From Desulfocapsaceae bacterium (lineage in GTDB: Bacteria; Desulfobacterota; Desulfobulbia; Desulfobulbales; Desulfocapsaceae), in the NCBI GenBank assembly GCA_028697885.1, contig JAQVER010000033.1, positions 1 through 39,605 of the forward strand: a stretch of DNA of 39,605 nt, read 5' to 3'. Under the pieces are notes generated by a model. That model had not been told where the DNA came from. It saw only the letters and a list, made by a program, of their open reading frames with translations, and did not search any database. Positions 1 through 8,722 of this stretch are shown here, piece after piece. The position numbers and the translations under genes are program-made. Position 1 is the stretch's first letter. Every line of letters begins with the position of its first letter.

Positions 1-161
1 CAGAGGATCAGGGAGGGGAGGGCACCGGAGCTGATCATGGTACTCAGCATCTTTCCTGGCCCCAGCAGAGATTCCTGGCCGGCGAATCCTTCAAGGGTAT
101 GGGGGCGCATCCGTTCAGCCAGGGGGTATGAACTATGAAGTGGCGATTTGTCTGTGGTCAT
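1..161 (-). CDS. rarA: Replication-associated recombination protein A (RarA/MgsA family AAA ATPase), N-terminus only
   Basis: Reading leftwards from an ATG at 161, 53 codons stay open to the window edge. They encode an N-terminus with PLAERMRPHTLEGFAGQE followed by LLGPGK and a closing LPSLIL. This is the conserved segment just before the Walker A loop of RarA/MgsA, the AAA+ ATPase that acts at stalled replication forks. The Walker A motif itself lies beyond the edge, so ATPase activity is inferred from family resemblance. The start codon overlaps the stop of the upstream dihydrouridine synthase gene in an ATGA arrangement (158-161), which implies translational coupling in one operon. Other clamp-loader-like AAA proteins such as RuvB share less of this opening. 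Confidence 0.83.
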   Translation of the reverse strand, partial: MTTDKSPLHSSYPLAERMRPHTLEGFAGQESLLGPGKMLSTMISSGALPSLIL

Positions 162-1132
162 TGTGGATGAATTTGTTCCCAATTGCTGTTGCCTGTTGTG
201 CCTGCCCAGATGGATTCAAGGGCTTGGCGTAGGCCAGGAAGGTCTTTGCTGTCATAGATCATTTTCCGGTATCGTGCGCTCTCGGGCAGTGCCTTGAAAT
301 AACGGCCAAGATGATTTTTGATATCGCCTGGCATGTGATCTGTCGTCACTGATTCCTCGATCAGCTCCAGATGGCGAAAGACACCATCCATCAGGCTTGC
401 CAGATCGCTTGGTTTCCCGCCCGGAGAAAAGACCCAGGGGTTGCCCAATGCTGCCCGGCCAATCATGATCCCGTCACAGCCTGTCTGGTGCATCATCTCG
501 AGGCCCTGGGCGTAGGAGTGGATGTCACCGTTACCAATAACCGGAAGAGACACTGCCTGTTTCACCTGGGCAATGACATCCCAGTCCGCAGTCCCGGTGA
601 ACCCTTGGGCCCAGGTGCGGCCATGCACAGTGATGGCGGCAGCCCCGGCATCTTCTACCATTCTGGCAAAAGGGATTGCTGAGATATTCCGGCTGTCCAC
701 CCCTATCCGGGTTTTTACGGTGACCGGGACCGTACTGTTGTTGATGACACTGGTCAGGACTGCTCTAGCCAGTTGCGGCTCCTGCATCAGGGCGGCACCT
801 GCCCCCCGCTTGGTTACTTTTTTGACCGGGCAGCCCATATTGATATCAATACAATCAGGATGAAAGGTGCTGAGCAGGGCCGCGGCCTCGCCCATTATGG
901 CAGGATCTGCTCCAAAAAGTTGAAAAGCCACAGGTCGCTCCGCAGTATTTGAGGCGAGCATGGCTCTCGTTTTGGCCTGTCCATAGACCAGGCCATGGCA
1001 GCTGATCATCTCGGAGACAACCATTCCGGCCCCGAACTCCCGGCAAAGCTGGCGAAAGGGGAGGTCGGTGTATCCGGCCAGGGGGGCAAGGAGAAAGGGC
1101 GAGTCGAGAGTCAGGTTGGCGATGTGAAGCAT
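158..1132 (-). CDS. dus: tRNA-dihydrouridine synthase (DusB-like)
   Basis: A 324-residue flavoprotein of the Dus family, which reduces uridine to dihydrouridine in tRNA D-loops with FMN and NADPH. The TIM-barrel opening SPFLLAPLAGYTDLPFR is the family signature. DINMGCPVKKVTKRGAGAAL carries the expected catalytic Cys101 and the Lys-rich RNA/FMN-binding stretch. VKTRIG, TVHGRT and IGNGDI follow in the usual order, and GCDGIMIGRAALGNPWVF is the phosphate-binding end of the barrel. Length is normal for DusB or close relatives; the exact Dus subfamily cannot be fixed by eye. The start at 1132 has only a weak Shine-Dalgarno sequence. The stop overlaps the start of rarA. The 249 bp before the transketolase gene hold divergent upstream regions with no convincing promoter. 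Confidence 0.93.
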   Translation of the reverse strand: MLHIANLTLDSPFLLAPLAGYTDLPFRQLCREFGAGMVVSEMISCHGLVYGQAKTRAMLASNTAERPVAFQLFGADPAIMGEAAALLSTFHPDCIDINMGCPVKKVTKRGAGAALMQEPQLARAVLTSVINNSTVPVTVKTRIGVDSRNISAIPFARMVEDAGAAAITVHGRTWAQGFTGTADWDVIAQVKQAVSLPVIGNGDIHSYAQGLEMMHQTGCDGIMIGRAALGNPWVFSPGGKPSDLASLMDGVFRHLELIEESVTTDHMPGDIKNHLGRYFKALPESARYRKMIYDSKDLPGLRQALESIWAGTTGNSNWEQIHPQ

Positions 1133-1381
1133 ATTTTTATTGCTGATATTTTTTTACAAACAGAGTAATTTAATATTTTTTAGTTCTTTTATTCCATTTC
1201 TGTTTTCATCGTGATTGAGAAAGGAATCAGGGGCCATTTTGGAGAATGCTTTTCTGCGTATTCCTCAAACAGGCCCCATGCCGATTTTTGTCTTCTTCAG
1301 GTCAGTTTTATATGTCCATGATAGTCTGGCTGAGAGACGAACTCTTTATCAGTTTCTTTATTACCATAATTGGAGAACCAT

Positions 1382-3313
1382 ATGCCACTGCAATTAAATA
1401 TGCAATCAAGTGAATTGTCCAGTCAAGAATTGCAGGGATTGCGCGACATGCGCGTTCGTTGTGCCAAAAATATCCTGCTTTCCACCAGTCTTGCCGCCTC
1501 CGGCCATCCGGGCGGCTCTCTTTCCTCCCTTGACATGTTGCTTGTCACCTATGGCTGCATTAACCATGATCCCAAGAATCCGGACATGGAAGAGAGGGAC
1601 CGGGTTATCGTCAGCATGGGCCATATTTCTCCCGGCGTCTATTCGACCCTGTCTGAATATGGATACTTCAAGCAGGAGGACTTCCTGGGCGGATTTCGGC
1701 GGACTGGTTCCGGATTTCCCGGTCATGTGGAGCGTATTGTCCCAGGGATTGAGTGGGATACCGGCAACCTGGGTCAGGGGCTGTCCACTGCCGTGGGTAT
1801 TGCCCATGCTTTTAAGATCCAGGGACGTCCGAACAAAGTTATTGTTTTTATGGGTGATGGGGAACAGCAGAAGGGGCAGATTTGTGAGGCCATTCGTTTT
1901 GCCAATAAATACAAACTCGATAACCTGATTGTGGTCATTGACCGGAATCATCTGCAGATCTGCGGCGCTACCAAGGATATCATGCCTCAGTCGGTCAGGG
2001 CCATGTATTCTACCAATAACTGGGACGTCAAATATCTGGAAGACGGTCATGATTGCAACAGCTACTTCCGGGCTTTGGCTGACGCCTATACCAAACCTTG
2101 TGGAAAACCGACGGTGATTGTTGCCCGGACTATCATGGGTAAAGGGATATCCTTTATGGAAAACCTGGCCAAATATCATGGCTCACCCCTGAACCGCACC
2201 ATGCTGGCTGATGCCCTGAAAGAATTGGGAGTTGAAAATGATGTGGAGAAATGGGAGGCCTTGCGTGCCCTGCCTGTAGCCACCCATACGATTCGTAAAT
2301 ATGTGTCTAATGCACCGGAACTCTCCACAGGCGCACCTCTTCTGTATAGTGCTGATGCCAAGACTGATAACCGTTCCGCCTATGGCAATGCCCTGCAGGG
2401 CCTGGCCGAGGCCAACAATGTTGACGGAGCAATCAAGATAAGCGGTATCTCCTGCGATCTGGAAGGATCGGTGAAAATGGGAGGCTTTCGCAAACATTCC
2501 CCCGGCGCCTATATTGAGGCAGGTATTCAGGAGCATCATGCTGCCAGTATGGCCGGTGGTATGAGTTCTGTGGGCATGGTACCTTTTTTCAGCACCTTTG
2601 GTGTTTTTGCCCTCTCTGAGGTTTATAATCAGACCCGCATCAATGATTTTAATCATACCAACGTGAAGGTGGTTGCCACCCATGTGGGGCTGGATGTAGG
2701 TGAGGATGGTCCGACGCATCAGTGTATTGATTACCTGGGGCTTACGCGCAACTTCTTCCGATTCTCCGTATTCATGCCGGCTGATCCCAATCAGACGGAT
2801 CGGATTATCCGTTATGCTGCTGCCCATGCCGGTAATGTCTTTGTGGGCATGGGGCGATCAATCACCCCAGTGATCCTGAAGGAAGATGGAACCCCCTTCT
2901 ATGATGCAGCTTATACATTTCAGGCTGGTAAGGCCGACTGGTTGCGTCGGGGCTCTGATGCCACCATTATCACCTATGGGGCGCTTACCCCTACGGTCAT
3001 GGAGGCATGGGCCCTGCTTGCTCGCGAAGGGAAATCAGTGGGGGTGCTGAACATGGCCTCTCTGGTGCCTATGGACAAGGATGCTGTTCTTGAGGCCGCG
3101 GGCAATGGGCCAGTGGTTACCGTGGAAGATCATCATGTTGACACAGGACTTGGAGCCATGGTGGCCCTGGTGCTTGCCGAGTCGGGTAAGACGGTTCCCT
3201 TTAAGAGATGCGGGGTTCAATTTTACGGCGGTTCGGGACAACCGGCAGAGTTGTACGCCAAGCAAGGCTTGGATGCTGGTTCCATAGCTGCTGTCGTGCA
3301 AGCCTTGCTGTAA
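1382..3313 (+). CDS. tkt: Transketolase
   Basis: A full-length 643-residue thiamine-diphosphate enzyme that transfers two-carbon ketol units between sugar phosphates in the non-oxidative pentose phosphate pathway. Visible marks are GHPGGSLSSLD (residues 41-51), the metal/ThDP motif beginning GDGEQQKGQI (158 onward) and VIDRNHLQICG, a central pyrimidine-binding domain with EAGIQEHHAASMAGGM, and a C-terminal transketolase domain with MVALVLAES. An in-frame TTG at 1370 is open, but a GGAGA at 1372-1376 sits five bases before the ATG at 1382, so 1382 is chosen. It stands alone on the plus strand and is followed by a strong terminator, which suggests a single-gene transcript. It is unrelated to the nearby C1 genes except as central carbon metabolism. 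Confidence 0.96.
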   Translation: MPLQLNMQSSELSSQELQGLRDMRVRCAKNILLSTSLAASGHPGGSLSSLDMLLVTYGCINHDPKNPDMEERDRVIVSMGHISPGVYSTLSEYGYFKQEDFLGGFRRTGSGFPGHVERIVPGIEWDTGNLGQGLSTAVGIAHAFKIQGRPNKVIVFMGDGEQQKGQICEAIRFANKYKLDNLIVVIDRNHLQICGATKDIMPQSVRAMYSTNNWDVKYLEDGHDCNSYFRALADAYTKPCGKPTVIVARTIMGKGISFMENLAKYHGSPLNRTMLADALKELGVENDVEKWEALRALPVATHTIRKYVSNAPELSTGAPLLYSADAKTDNRSAYGNALQGLAEANNVDGAIKISGISCDLEGSVKMGGFRKHSPGAYIEAGIQEHHAASMAGGMSSVGMVPFFSTFGVFALSEVYNQTRINDFNHTNVKVVATHVGLDVGEDGPTHQCIDYLGLTRNFFRFSVFMPADPNQTDRIIRYAAAHAGNVFVGMGRSITPVILKEDGTPFYDAAYTFQAGKADWLRRGSDATIITYGALTPTVMEAWALLAREGKSVGVLNMASLVPMDKDAVLEAAGNGPVVTVEDHHVDTGLGAMVALVLAESGKTVPFKRCGVQFYGGSGQPAELYAKQGLDAGSIAAVVQALL

Positions 3314-3349
3314 AAGCAAGGGCGTTCTGCAACACTCCGTCAGTGCGGA

Positions 3350-3396
3350 AAAAGTAATAAGGCCGTTCTTGAATCAAGAACGGCCTTATTACTTTT
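3350..3396 (+). terminator. Rho-independent terminator after tkt
   Basis: A perfect 21-bp inverted repeat (arms 3350-3370 and 3376-3396) around a 5-base loop begins 37 bases after the tkt stop. The inner arm is GC-rich (GGCCGTTCTT) and the outer arm is A-rich on the left and T-rich on the right, so the 3' side ends in a short T run. The symmetry means it could also stop transcripts from the opposite direction. Confidence 0.9.
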
Positions 3397-3606
3397 CAGG
3401 AACACATTTCACCGCGTTTTTCGCAGTGACTTTTCATAAAATAACTTTTCGTTAATGTCTATGTTCTCATTTCAGGTTTTGATGTTAATCCATTGTAACA
3501 ACATAACGTCGGTTACATAAAAGGCAAAAACGGCAGAAGGTGTAAAGAACTGCTGACAAAAACAGAGTTATTTCGTAACGGCTCCCACGATTCTAATCGC
3601 TTCAAT

Positions 3607-4653
3607 TTATAAAGGAACAAATACTGTTCTGCCATCAGATGATCGAATGGGGACAATCATGTATCTTTTTGTAGAATTAAAATTTGCGGTGATATTTTTA
3701 TCGTCATTAACCAATATGCGGATTGGGTTTGTTGTTGCCGTGCTGTCTCCTGACCAGTTGATAAAGAAAAAGTTGACTGCTGGACTTGCGGTCAAGGTTG
3801 CAGTCGTTCCCTCATTATAGTTGCCCCCGCCAGTCACAGTTCCTGTTCCGATGGGATCTACTGCTGTCGTTACGGTATAGCTGATTACAGGACTTGTATC
3901 GAGCTGGAAGTCCTTGTCGGTTGTCGTTTCTCCTGCCGTTACGGTCACAGGCTGGGCTTGGCTGCATGCCTGGCTGCTCATGGGTGCTGCCCACCATTCA
4001 TCAATGTGAATACTGTCAGTCTTGGTATAAGCATACAGATAATAATAGCTACCAGGTGATAATCCTTCGGTTGTATAAGTGCCGTCTGGGTTAATAGTGC
4101 CCCAACCAACCCAAGTAGAATCGCCGCAGGGGTCGCCGATCATGACATCTATATATGCATTTTCAAAAGCATCAGTTAGCGGGTTGCCGGAACTGTCAAG
4201 GACCCTACCCGAGATATACCCTGCATTGCTAAGAACTAGATCGTATGGTCCTGTCCCAGTGATAACAAAGTGTTTTACCATGGCATAATAGGTTCCTGCG
4301 TCCGGACATGTCCAGACTATCTTTGAGGATAGACCAATTCCGCTGTCATCGTCTTTAGCCAACTCTTTCCCGTTACTATCATAAAGGTATAAATAAGTGT
4401 CAGTGTCTTCCACTGATGATGTCTCTAAGAGATAAATATTACCTTTTACCCCGGTGAAAGAGACAAAATCTATATCCTCCGCAGGATCTAAGGTATGAGC
4501 TTGCGGGGAATTAAGATCGATGACGTTTGCCGAGACAAGATCATTATCTGGTTCATATAAGTCTGCGGCAGCAAAAAGAGATTTTGGACCGGTAAGAAGA
4601 TAGAACATGATGGTGGCTATCATAATGCATTTAGACAAGATTTGTTGTGTCAT
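3607..4653 (-). CDS. Secreted protein with PPC, carboxypeptidase-regulatory-like and InlB-type beta-repeat domains
   Basis: A 348-residue exported protein of unknown role. It opens with a signal peptide (hydrophobic IMIATIMFYLL, likely cut near residue 28 after LFA). Residues about 32-143 (DLYEPDND to GPYDLVLSN) look like a bacterial pre-peptidase C-terminal (PPC) domain, with the typical DIDFVSFTG and DTDTYLYLYD strands. Residues about 147-215 (ISGRVLDSSGNPL onward) resemble a carboxypeptidase regulatory-like Ig fold. Residues about 255-330, with GTGTVTGGGNYNEGTTATLT and FFFINWSGD, match the divergent InlB B-repeat type. No catalytic domain is visible, so binding or adhesion is more likely than enzymatic activity. 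An AAGGAG lies just before the ATG. The gene is isolated by long spacers on both sides. Confidence 0.8.
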   Translation of the reverse strand: MTQQILSKCIMIATIMFYLLTGPKSLFAAADLYEPDNDLVSANVIDLNSPQAHTLDPAEDIDFVSFTGVKGNIYLLETSSVEDTDTYLYLYDSNGKELAKDDDSGIGLSSKIVWTCPDAGTYYAMVKHFVITGTGPYDLVLSNAGYISGRVLDSSGNPLTDAFENAYIDVMIGDPCGDSTWVGWGTINPDGTYTTEGLSPGSYYYLYAYTKTDSIHIDEWWAAPMSSQACSQAQPVTVTAGETTTDKDFQLDTSPVISYTVTTAVDPIGTGTVTGGGNYNEGTTATLTASPAVNFFFINWSGDSTATTNPIRILVNDDKNITANFNSTKRYMIVPIRSSDGRTVFVPL

Positions 4654-5399
4654 GATTCTCCTTTAAGTTTTGGCTGTGAGGCTTTAGCTTTTTTGAAACA
4701 ACTTTGAGAGACAAATCTTAATGATAATAAAATATAGCACATTTTTTTTTCAAACAACAGGAATGGACTCAAATTGTACAAGCTGAGTGAATCCACTAAT
4801 TTTTGATGATCCCTGCAGGTTTCGTTATAGAGCGATAAATGAAAAGAAAGAGATGGGCTTGTTCGGCGGAGTGCAAAGTTGAAGTGGCGATGGCAGCAAT
4901 GGCAGGGATAAGATGCTGGGGCCGTTATGGTGCTGCGGTCACTGGCATCCCAACCAGCTTGAAGAGTAAGAAAGGTAAATAGGCGAGCGGGCTGCCGACG
5001 TGTTTAGTGAGAGGCCACAGGGGTAGATCTACCCATTGATTTATAAAGGTGTTTTAACATGCTCGGGGGGCGGGAAGCAAAGAGGGATATGTATTTGTTG
5101 AGCGACGCTGGAGGTCGTTGAGATGCGAATAAATTGAGATAATGACTGATTCAGTAGCCGAGGCTGTGAGATGATGCAATATTAATGAACTGGTTCAATG
5201 AACTAGGACAAATTAGAGTCTGAAGAGGAAAAAAGAGAAAGAAGCTGGTAACGTGGGCAACATAAGAATCGGCAGAGAATTACTCCAAACAAAAACTCAG
5301 GATACTGTTCAAATGAAGTAACCACTACAAATGAATATTGCTTTACTGAGAATGACAGATTGTTTTGGACTTTTTACGAAATCATTAGTGCGTCCATTA
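4654..5399. other. 746-bp stretch without an intact gene
   Basis: Between the secreted-protein gene and lptE no intact reading frame is convincing. The middle holds the IS3-family remnant listed separately (4839-5171). The flanks (4654-4838 and 5172-5399) are AT-rich; I see no terminator or RNA gene in them. Two copies of the short motif discussed in the findings lie here, at 4820-4829 and 5374-5381. Confidence 0.6.
4839..5171 (+). mobile_element. Decayed IS3-family insertion sequence (orfA fragment plus 3' part of orfB)
   Basis: An ATG at 4839 opens 47 codons beginning MKRKRWACSAECKVEVAMAA. This closely follows the start of IS3-type OrfA helix-turn-helix proteins (pattern MKRKRxSxExKxxVALAA). 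A frameshift is evident: the next frame reads HWHPNQLEE, the expected HPNQ segment. Further on, 5085-5171 reads GYVFVERRWRSLRCE, then a stop, then IEIMTDSVAEAVR. That matches the C-terminal integrase block of IS3 OrfB around the last DDE glutamate (pattern FVERLWRSxKYE). Most of orfB is missing and several stops interrupt what remains, so the element is dead. I could not define its terminal inverted repeats or a target duplication. Confidence 0.65.
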
Positions 5400-5924
5400 T
5401 TATATCGTTGATAACCTATCCAGGGCTTTCATGTAAATTTTTTCTGAAAGATCGTCAATAATGGATGCCAGAGCTTTTGCTTCATTATCAGAGGTTGCTG
5501 TTGAGCTACTTGTTATTCTGGAATCCTGAGACCATGTTTCGCCAGGAACTTCCAGAAGCACTTTGTCAGTTTTAATATCTTTGAGGATGTAGCGGACGGT
5601 AAGAAGCACTTTTACTTCGGTAGTGTTGTTCCAGGCCCCATAAGAGAGGCTTGGCAATTGAATGGAGAGAATCTCACCGGCAAGGATAAGATCGGCTCCT
5701 GTCTTTTCCTTCGTTACTTTCAGAGAATTGGATTTTTGGAACCAGTGGGTTAATGACTGATAAATCTTGGTGTCAAGTTGCAGGGCATTTGTTCTGTTCT
5801 TCCAATGGGTAACATAGATGGATTTTTCAGGACCGCTATAGACATAAGGGCTATGGTACCCGCAGGCAGCAAGACAGAGAGCTGTAAGGAGGAAAAGCGA
5901 GCAGAGACGAAGTGTTGTTTTCAA
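5400..5924 (-). CDS. lptE: LPS-assembly lipoprotein LptE
   Basis: A 174-residue outer-membrane lipoprotein expected to plug the LptD barrel and help place lipopolysaccharide in the outer leaflet. The N-terminus is a lipoprotein signal peptide ending in the lipobox LAAC (Cys21), then GYHSPYVY, typical of the LptE/RlpB family. IYVTHWKNRTNALQLD and ADLILAGEILSIQLPSLSY are the usual conserved strands. Translation appears to start at TTG (5924-5922), because a GGAG lies eight bases upstream and no better ATG is in frame. It follows leuS in the same direction after 190 bp, the common leuS-lptE neighbourhood; holA, which often comes next, is not seen. Confidence 0.82.
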   Translation of the reverse strand: MKTTLRLCSLFLLTALCLAACGYHSPYVYSGPEKSIYVTHWKNRTNALQLDTKIYQSLTHWFQKSNSLKVTKEKTGADLILAGEILSIQLPSLSYGAWNNTTEVKVLLTVRYILKDIKTDKVLLEVPGETWSQDSRITSSSTATSDNEAKALASIIDDLSEKIYMKALDRLSTI

Positions 5925-5954
5925 CAGTTTACTCCAATATATAAGTTTAGAAGC

Positions 5955-5991
5955 CGTAACGAAACATTATATCTTTAACTCTTTCGTTACG
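5955..5991. repeat. 10-bp perfect inverted repeat between leuS and lptE
   Basis: CGTAACGAAA at 5955-5964 is matched by TTTCGTTACG at 5982-5991, with 17 bases between. It could fold as a hairpin in the leuS-lptE transcript, but it lacks a T run and so is not a classic terminator. The same half-site recurs in other spacers of the window (see findings). Confidence 0.6.
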
Positions 5992-6114
5992 CAGGCCAAA
6001 GAGGGCCCAGTGTCGCGGGCGCCATGGACGGTGCAGGAGCGACCGACACCTTATACTGTTTACGGTATTTCAACATTACAGTTATTTTATTACAAAACCA
6101 TCATTAAAATATCC

Positions 6115-8622
6115 TTAAATAACAATATTCACAAGCTTCTTCTGCACGATAATAATCTTTTTGACAGGTTTATCCGCAATAATCTTCAAGATATTCTCGT
6201 CGTTCAACGCCTTTTCTTTAATCTCCTCATCACTGATATTTGCAGGAACCAGGAGACGGGAACGAACCTTGCCGTTGACCTGAAGGACAAGGGTCAGCTC
6301 CTCTTCTTTGGCCGCCTCGATGTCCAGCTCGGGCCACTGTTCCTGGTCAATGGGACGGAGGTTGCCAAGCTGTTGCCACAATTCTGCGCAGAAATGGGGA
6401 ACCATGGGGGAGAGCAGAAGGAGAATCGTTTGCACCGCCTCATGGATCAAGCCGGGTGTCACTGTCTCCCGGTTCTTGTCGCTTTCCAAGGGAGCAAGGG
6501 TGCTCAGGGTGTTGAACAGTTCCATGATCCCGCTTATGGCGGTGTTAAAATGGAAGTTGTTCTCGATGTTCAAACTCACCCTCTGGATGGTCTGATGGGT
6601 CTTACGATGGAGGGCCTGGTCCGCCTCACAGCGGATCTCGATTTTCCCACCTGTGGTCCGGGCCAGGAGTTCCTTGTGGCCCATAACATAGCGATAGATC
6701 CGGTTGAGAAAACGAAAAGCGCCTTCCACGCCCTTGGCGTTCCATTCCAGATCTTTTTCCGGTGGGGCAGCAAAAAGACTGAATAGTCGTACCGTATCCG
6801 CCCCATATTCGTTAATCAGATCATTGGGATCAACCACGTTTCCCTTGGATTTTGACATCTTGGAACCATCCTTGATCACCATTCCCTGGGTCAGAAGGTT
6901 GGTGAAGGGTTCATCAATGTCGAGGTAGCCCAGATCGCGGAGGACTTTCGTGAAAAAACGGGAGTAGAGCAGATGGAGAATGGCATGTTCCACTCCCCCG
7001 ATATACTGATCCACCGGCAGCCAGTGTAAGGCCTTGGCCCGGTCTATGGGCGCTTCGGTATGGCGGGGGCAGGTATAACGGGCAAAATACCAGGAGGATT
7101 CGACAAAGGTGTCCATGGTATCGGTCTCACGTCGCGCCGTGCCACCACAGACAGGGCAGGTGGTCTTCAGGAAGGAGTCGCGCTGATGCAGAGGGGCGCA
7201 GGTATTCTCAGCTGAATCTGTGTCTTCCGGCAGGATCAGCGGCAGCTGCTCAACAGGAACGGGCTGGACTCCGCATTTGTCACAGTAAATCATGGGGATT
7301 GGGGCCCCCCAGTAACGCTGCCGGGAAATCCCCCAGTCGCGCAAGCGATAGGTGGTGTGGGCCGCGCCAAAACCCTGCGCTGTGGCGTGCTCGATAATTG
7401 CCTGTTTGGCCTCTGTTGAGGCCATGCTACTGAACGATCCTGAGTCTGCAAGCAGACCCGGATCGATGGAGGCCGCTTCCATCATCTCTCCAGAGAGCGT
7501 TGTGCCTTCAGGGATGACAACCGGCTTGATGGGAAGGTCATATTTACGCGCAAATTCAAAATCCCGCTGGTCGTGGGCGGGTACTGCCATGACTGCTCCG
7601 GTGCCATAGCCCATGAGGACAAAATTGGCCACATAAACCGGGACCTTGTCGCCGTTAAAAGGATTGATGCAGTACCTTCCGGTAAAGATCCCTTTTTTCT
7701 CCTGTTCATCATCAGGCTTCTGTTGCTGCTTTTCCTGGATAATGGCGTGGATAAAGTCACGGATCTCTTTTTCCTGCGCCGATCCTTTGATCAGGGTCTC
7801 GACCAGTGGATGCTCAGCAGCAATGGACATGAAGGTCACGCCAAAGATGGTGTCAGGGCGGGTGGTGAAAATGGAAAGGAGCTCCTCACTTCCTTCAATC
7901 TTGAAATCACAGGTGAGGCCCTCTGATTTGCCGATCCAGTTGCGCTGCATGGTCACAACCTTATCCGGCCAGCCGCTCAGTTTGTCAAGATCACGGAGGA
8001 GCTCCTCTGCGTAATCGGTGATCTTGAAAAACCAGCCATTCATCTGGCGGGGAATGACGGGCTCGTCGCAGCGCCAGCAAGTGCCGTCAATAACCTGTTC
8101 ATTGGCGAGTACGGTCTGGCAGGAATTGCACCAGTTGACAGTGGTGTTCTTCTGGTAGGCGAGTCCTTTTTCGTACATCTGGAGGAAGAGGAGTTGCTCC
8201 CAGCGGTAGTAGCCGGGGTTGCAGGTGGCAATCTCACGGTCCCAGTCATAGGAAAGGCCAAGTTTGCGCAACTGGTTACGCATGTAATCAATGTTGTCAT
8301 AGGTCCAGCGCGCCGGGTGGGTCTTGTTTTTCTGGGCGGCATTTTCAGCCGGCAGACCAAAGGCGTCCCAGCCCATGGGATGGAGGACATTGAACCCCCG
8401 TAAACGCTTATAACGGGCGATGACGTCCCCTATGGAATAGTTACGGACATGCCCCATATGAATGCGTCCCGAAGGATAGGGAAACATCTCCAGGGCATAA
8501 TATTTTTCGCGAGGATCATCTTCAGAAACCTTGTAACTTTTTTCCCGCTGCCAGAATTCCTGCCAGTTGGCCTCTATTGTTTTGAAATCATATCTGTTGT
8601 CTGAGTCTGCAGTAGTGGACAT
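6115..8622 (-). CDS. leuS: Leucyl-tRNA synthetase
   Basis: A complete 835-residue class I aminoacyl-tRNA synthetase that charges tRNA-Leu. The HIGH-type motif appears as HMGH (residues 55-58, within SGRIHMGHVRNYS) and the KMSKS loop as KMSKSKGN (588 onward). Between them lie the zinc-type Cys pairs (CNSC...CWRC and CDKC...CPVC), the CP1 editing domain (TTRPDTIFGVTFM, AVMAVPAHDQRD) and the WGISRQRYWGAPIP segment. The C-terminus carries the anticodon-binding and extension domain, ending with VLQVNGKVRSRLLVPA. Length is within the usual bacterial range. A GAGG lies upstream of the ATG. lptE follows downstream and dnaB lies upstream after a spacer of about 100 bp. Confidence 0.97.
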   Translation of the reverse strand: MSTTADSDNRYDFKTIEANWQEFWQREKSYKVSEDDPREKYYALEMFPYPSGRIHMGHVRNYSIGDVIARYKRLRGFNVLHPMGWDAFGLPAENAAQKNKTHPARWTYDNIDYMRNQLRKLGLSYDWDREIATCNPGYYRWEQLLFLQMYEKGLAYQKNTTVNWCNSCQTVLANEQVIDGTCWRCDEPVIPRQMNGWFFKITDYAEELLRDLDKLSGWPDKVVTMQRNWIGKSEGLTCDFKIEGSEELLSIFTTRPDTIFGVTFMSIAAEHPLVETLIKGSAQEKEIRDFIHAIIQEKQQQKPDDEQEKKGIFTGRYCINPFNGDKVPVYVANFVLMGYGTGAVMAVPAHDQRDFEFARKYDLPIKPVVIPEGTTLSGEMMEAASIDPGLLADSGSFSSMASTEAKQAIIEHATAQGFGAAHTTYRLRDWGISRQRYWGAPIPMIYCDKCGVQPVPVEQLPLILPEDTDSAENTCAPLHQRDSFLKTTCPVCGGTARRETDTMDTFVESSWYFARYTCPRHTEAPIDRAKALHWLPVDQYIGGVEHAILHLLYSRFFTKVLRDLGYLDIDEPFTNLLTQGMVIKDGSKMSKSKGNVVDPNDLINEYGADTVRLFSLFAAPPEKDLEWNAKGVEGAFRFLNRIYRYVMGHKELLARTTGGKIEIRCEADQALHRKTHQTIQRVSLNIENNFHFNTAISGIMELFNTLSTLAPLESDKNRETVTPGLIHEAVQTILLLLSPMVPHFCAELWQQLGNLRPIDQEQWPELDIEAAKEEELTLVLQVNGKVRSRLLVPANISDEEIKEKALNDENILKIIADKPVKKIIIVQKKLVNIVI

Positions 8623-8722
8623 GCTTGGGCCTCGGTGTAGAAAAACTGGAAGATATATGACTTGTGATAAGACTGTTATCGCTGAAAGCGGCTGTTATAC
8701 AAGATCTTTCTTGAAGTCGGGG

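Noticed and set aside
1215..1397. Plus-strand open frame of 60 codons ahead of tkt
   Set aside because: No family resemblance, no good ribosome-binding site, and it runs into the tkt start region.
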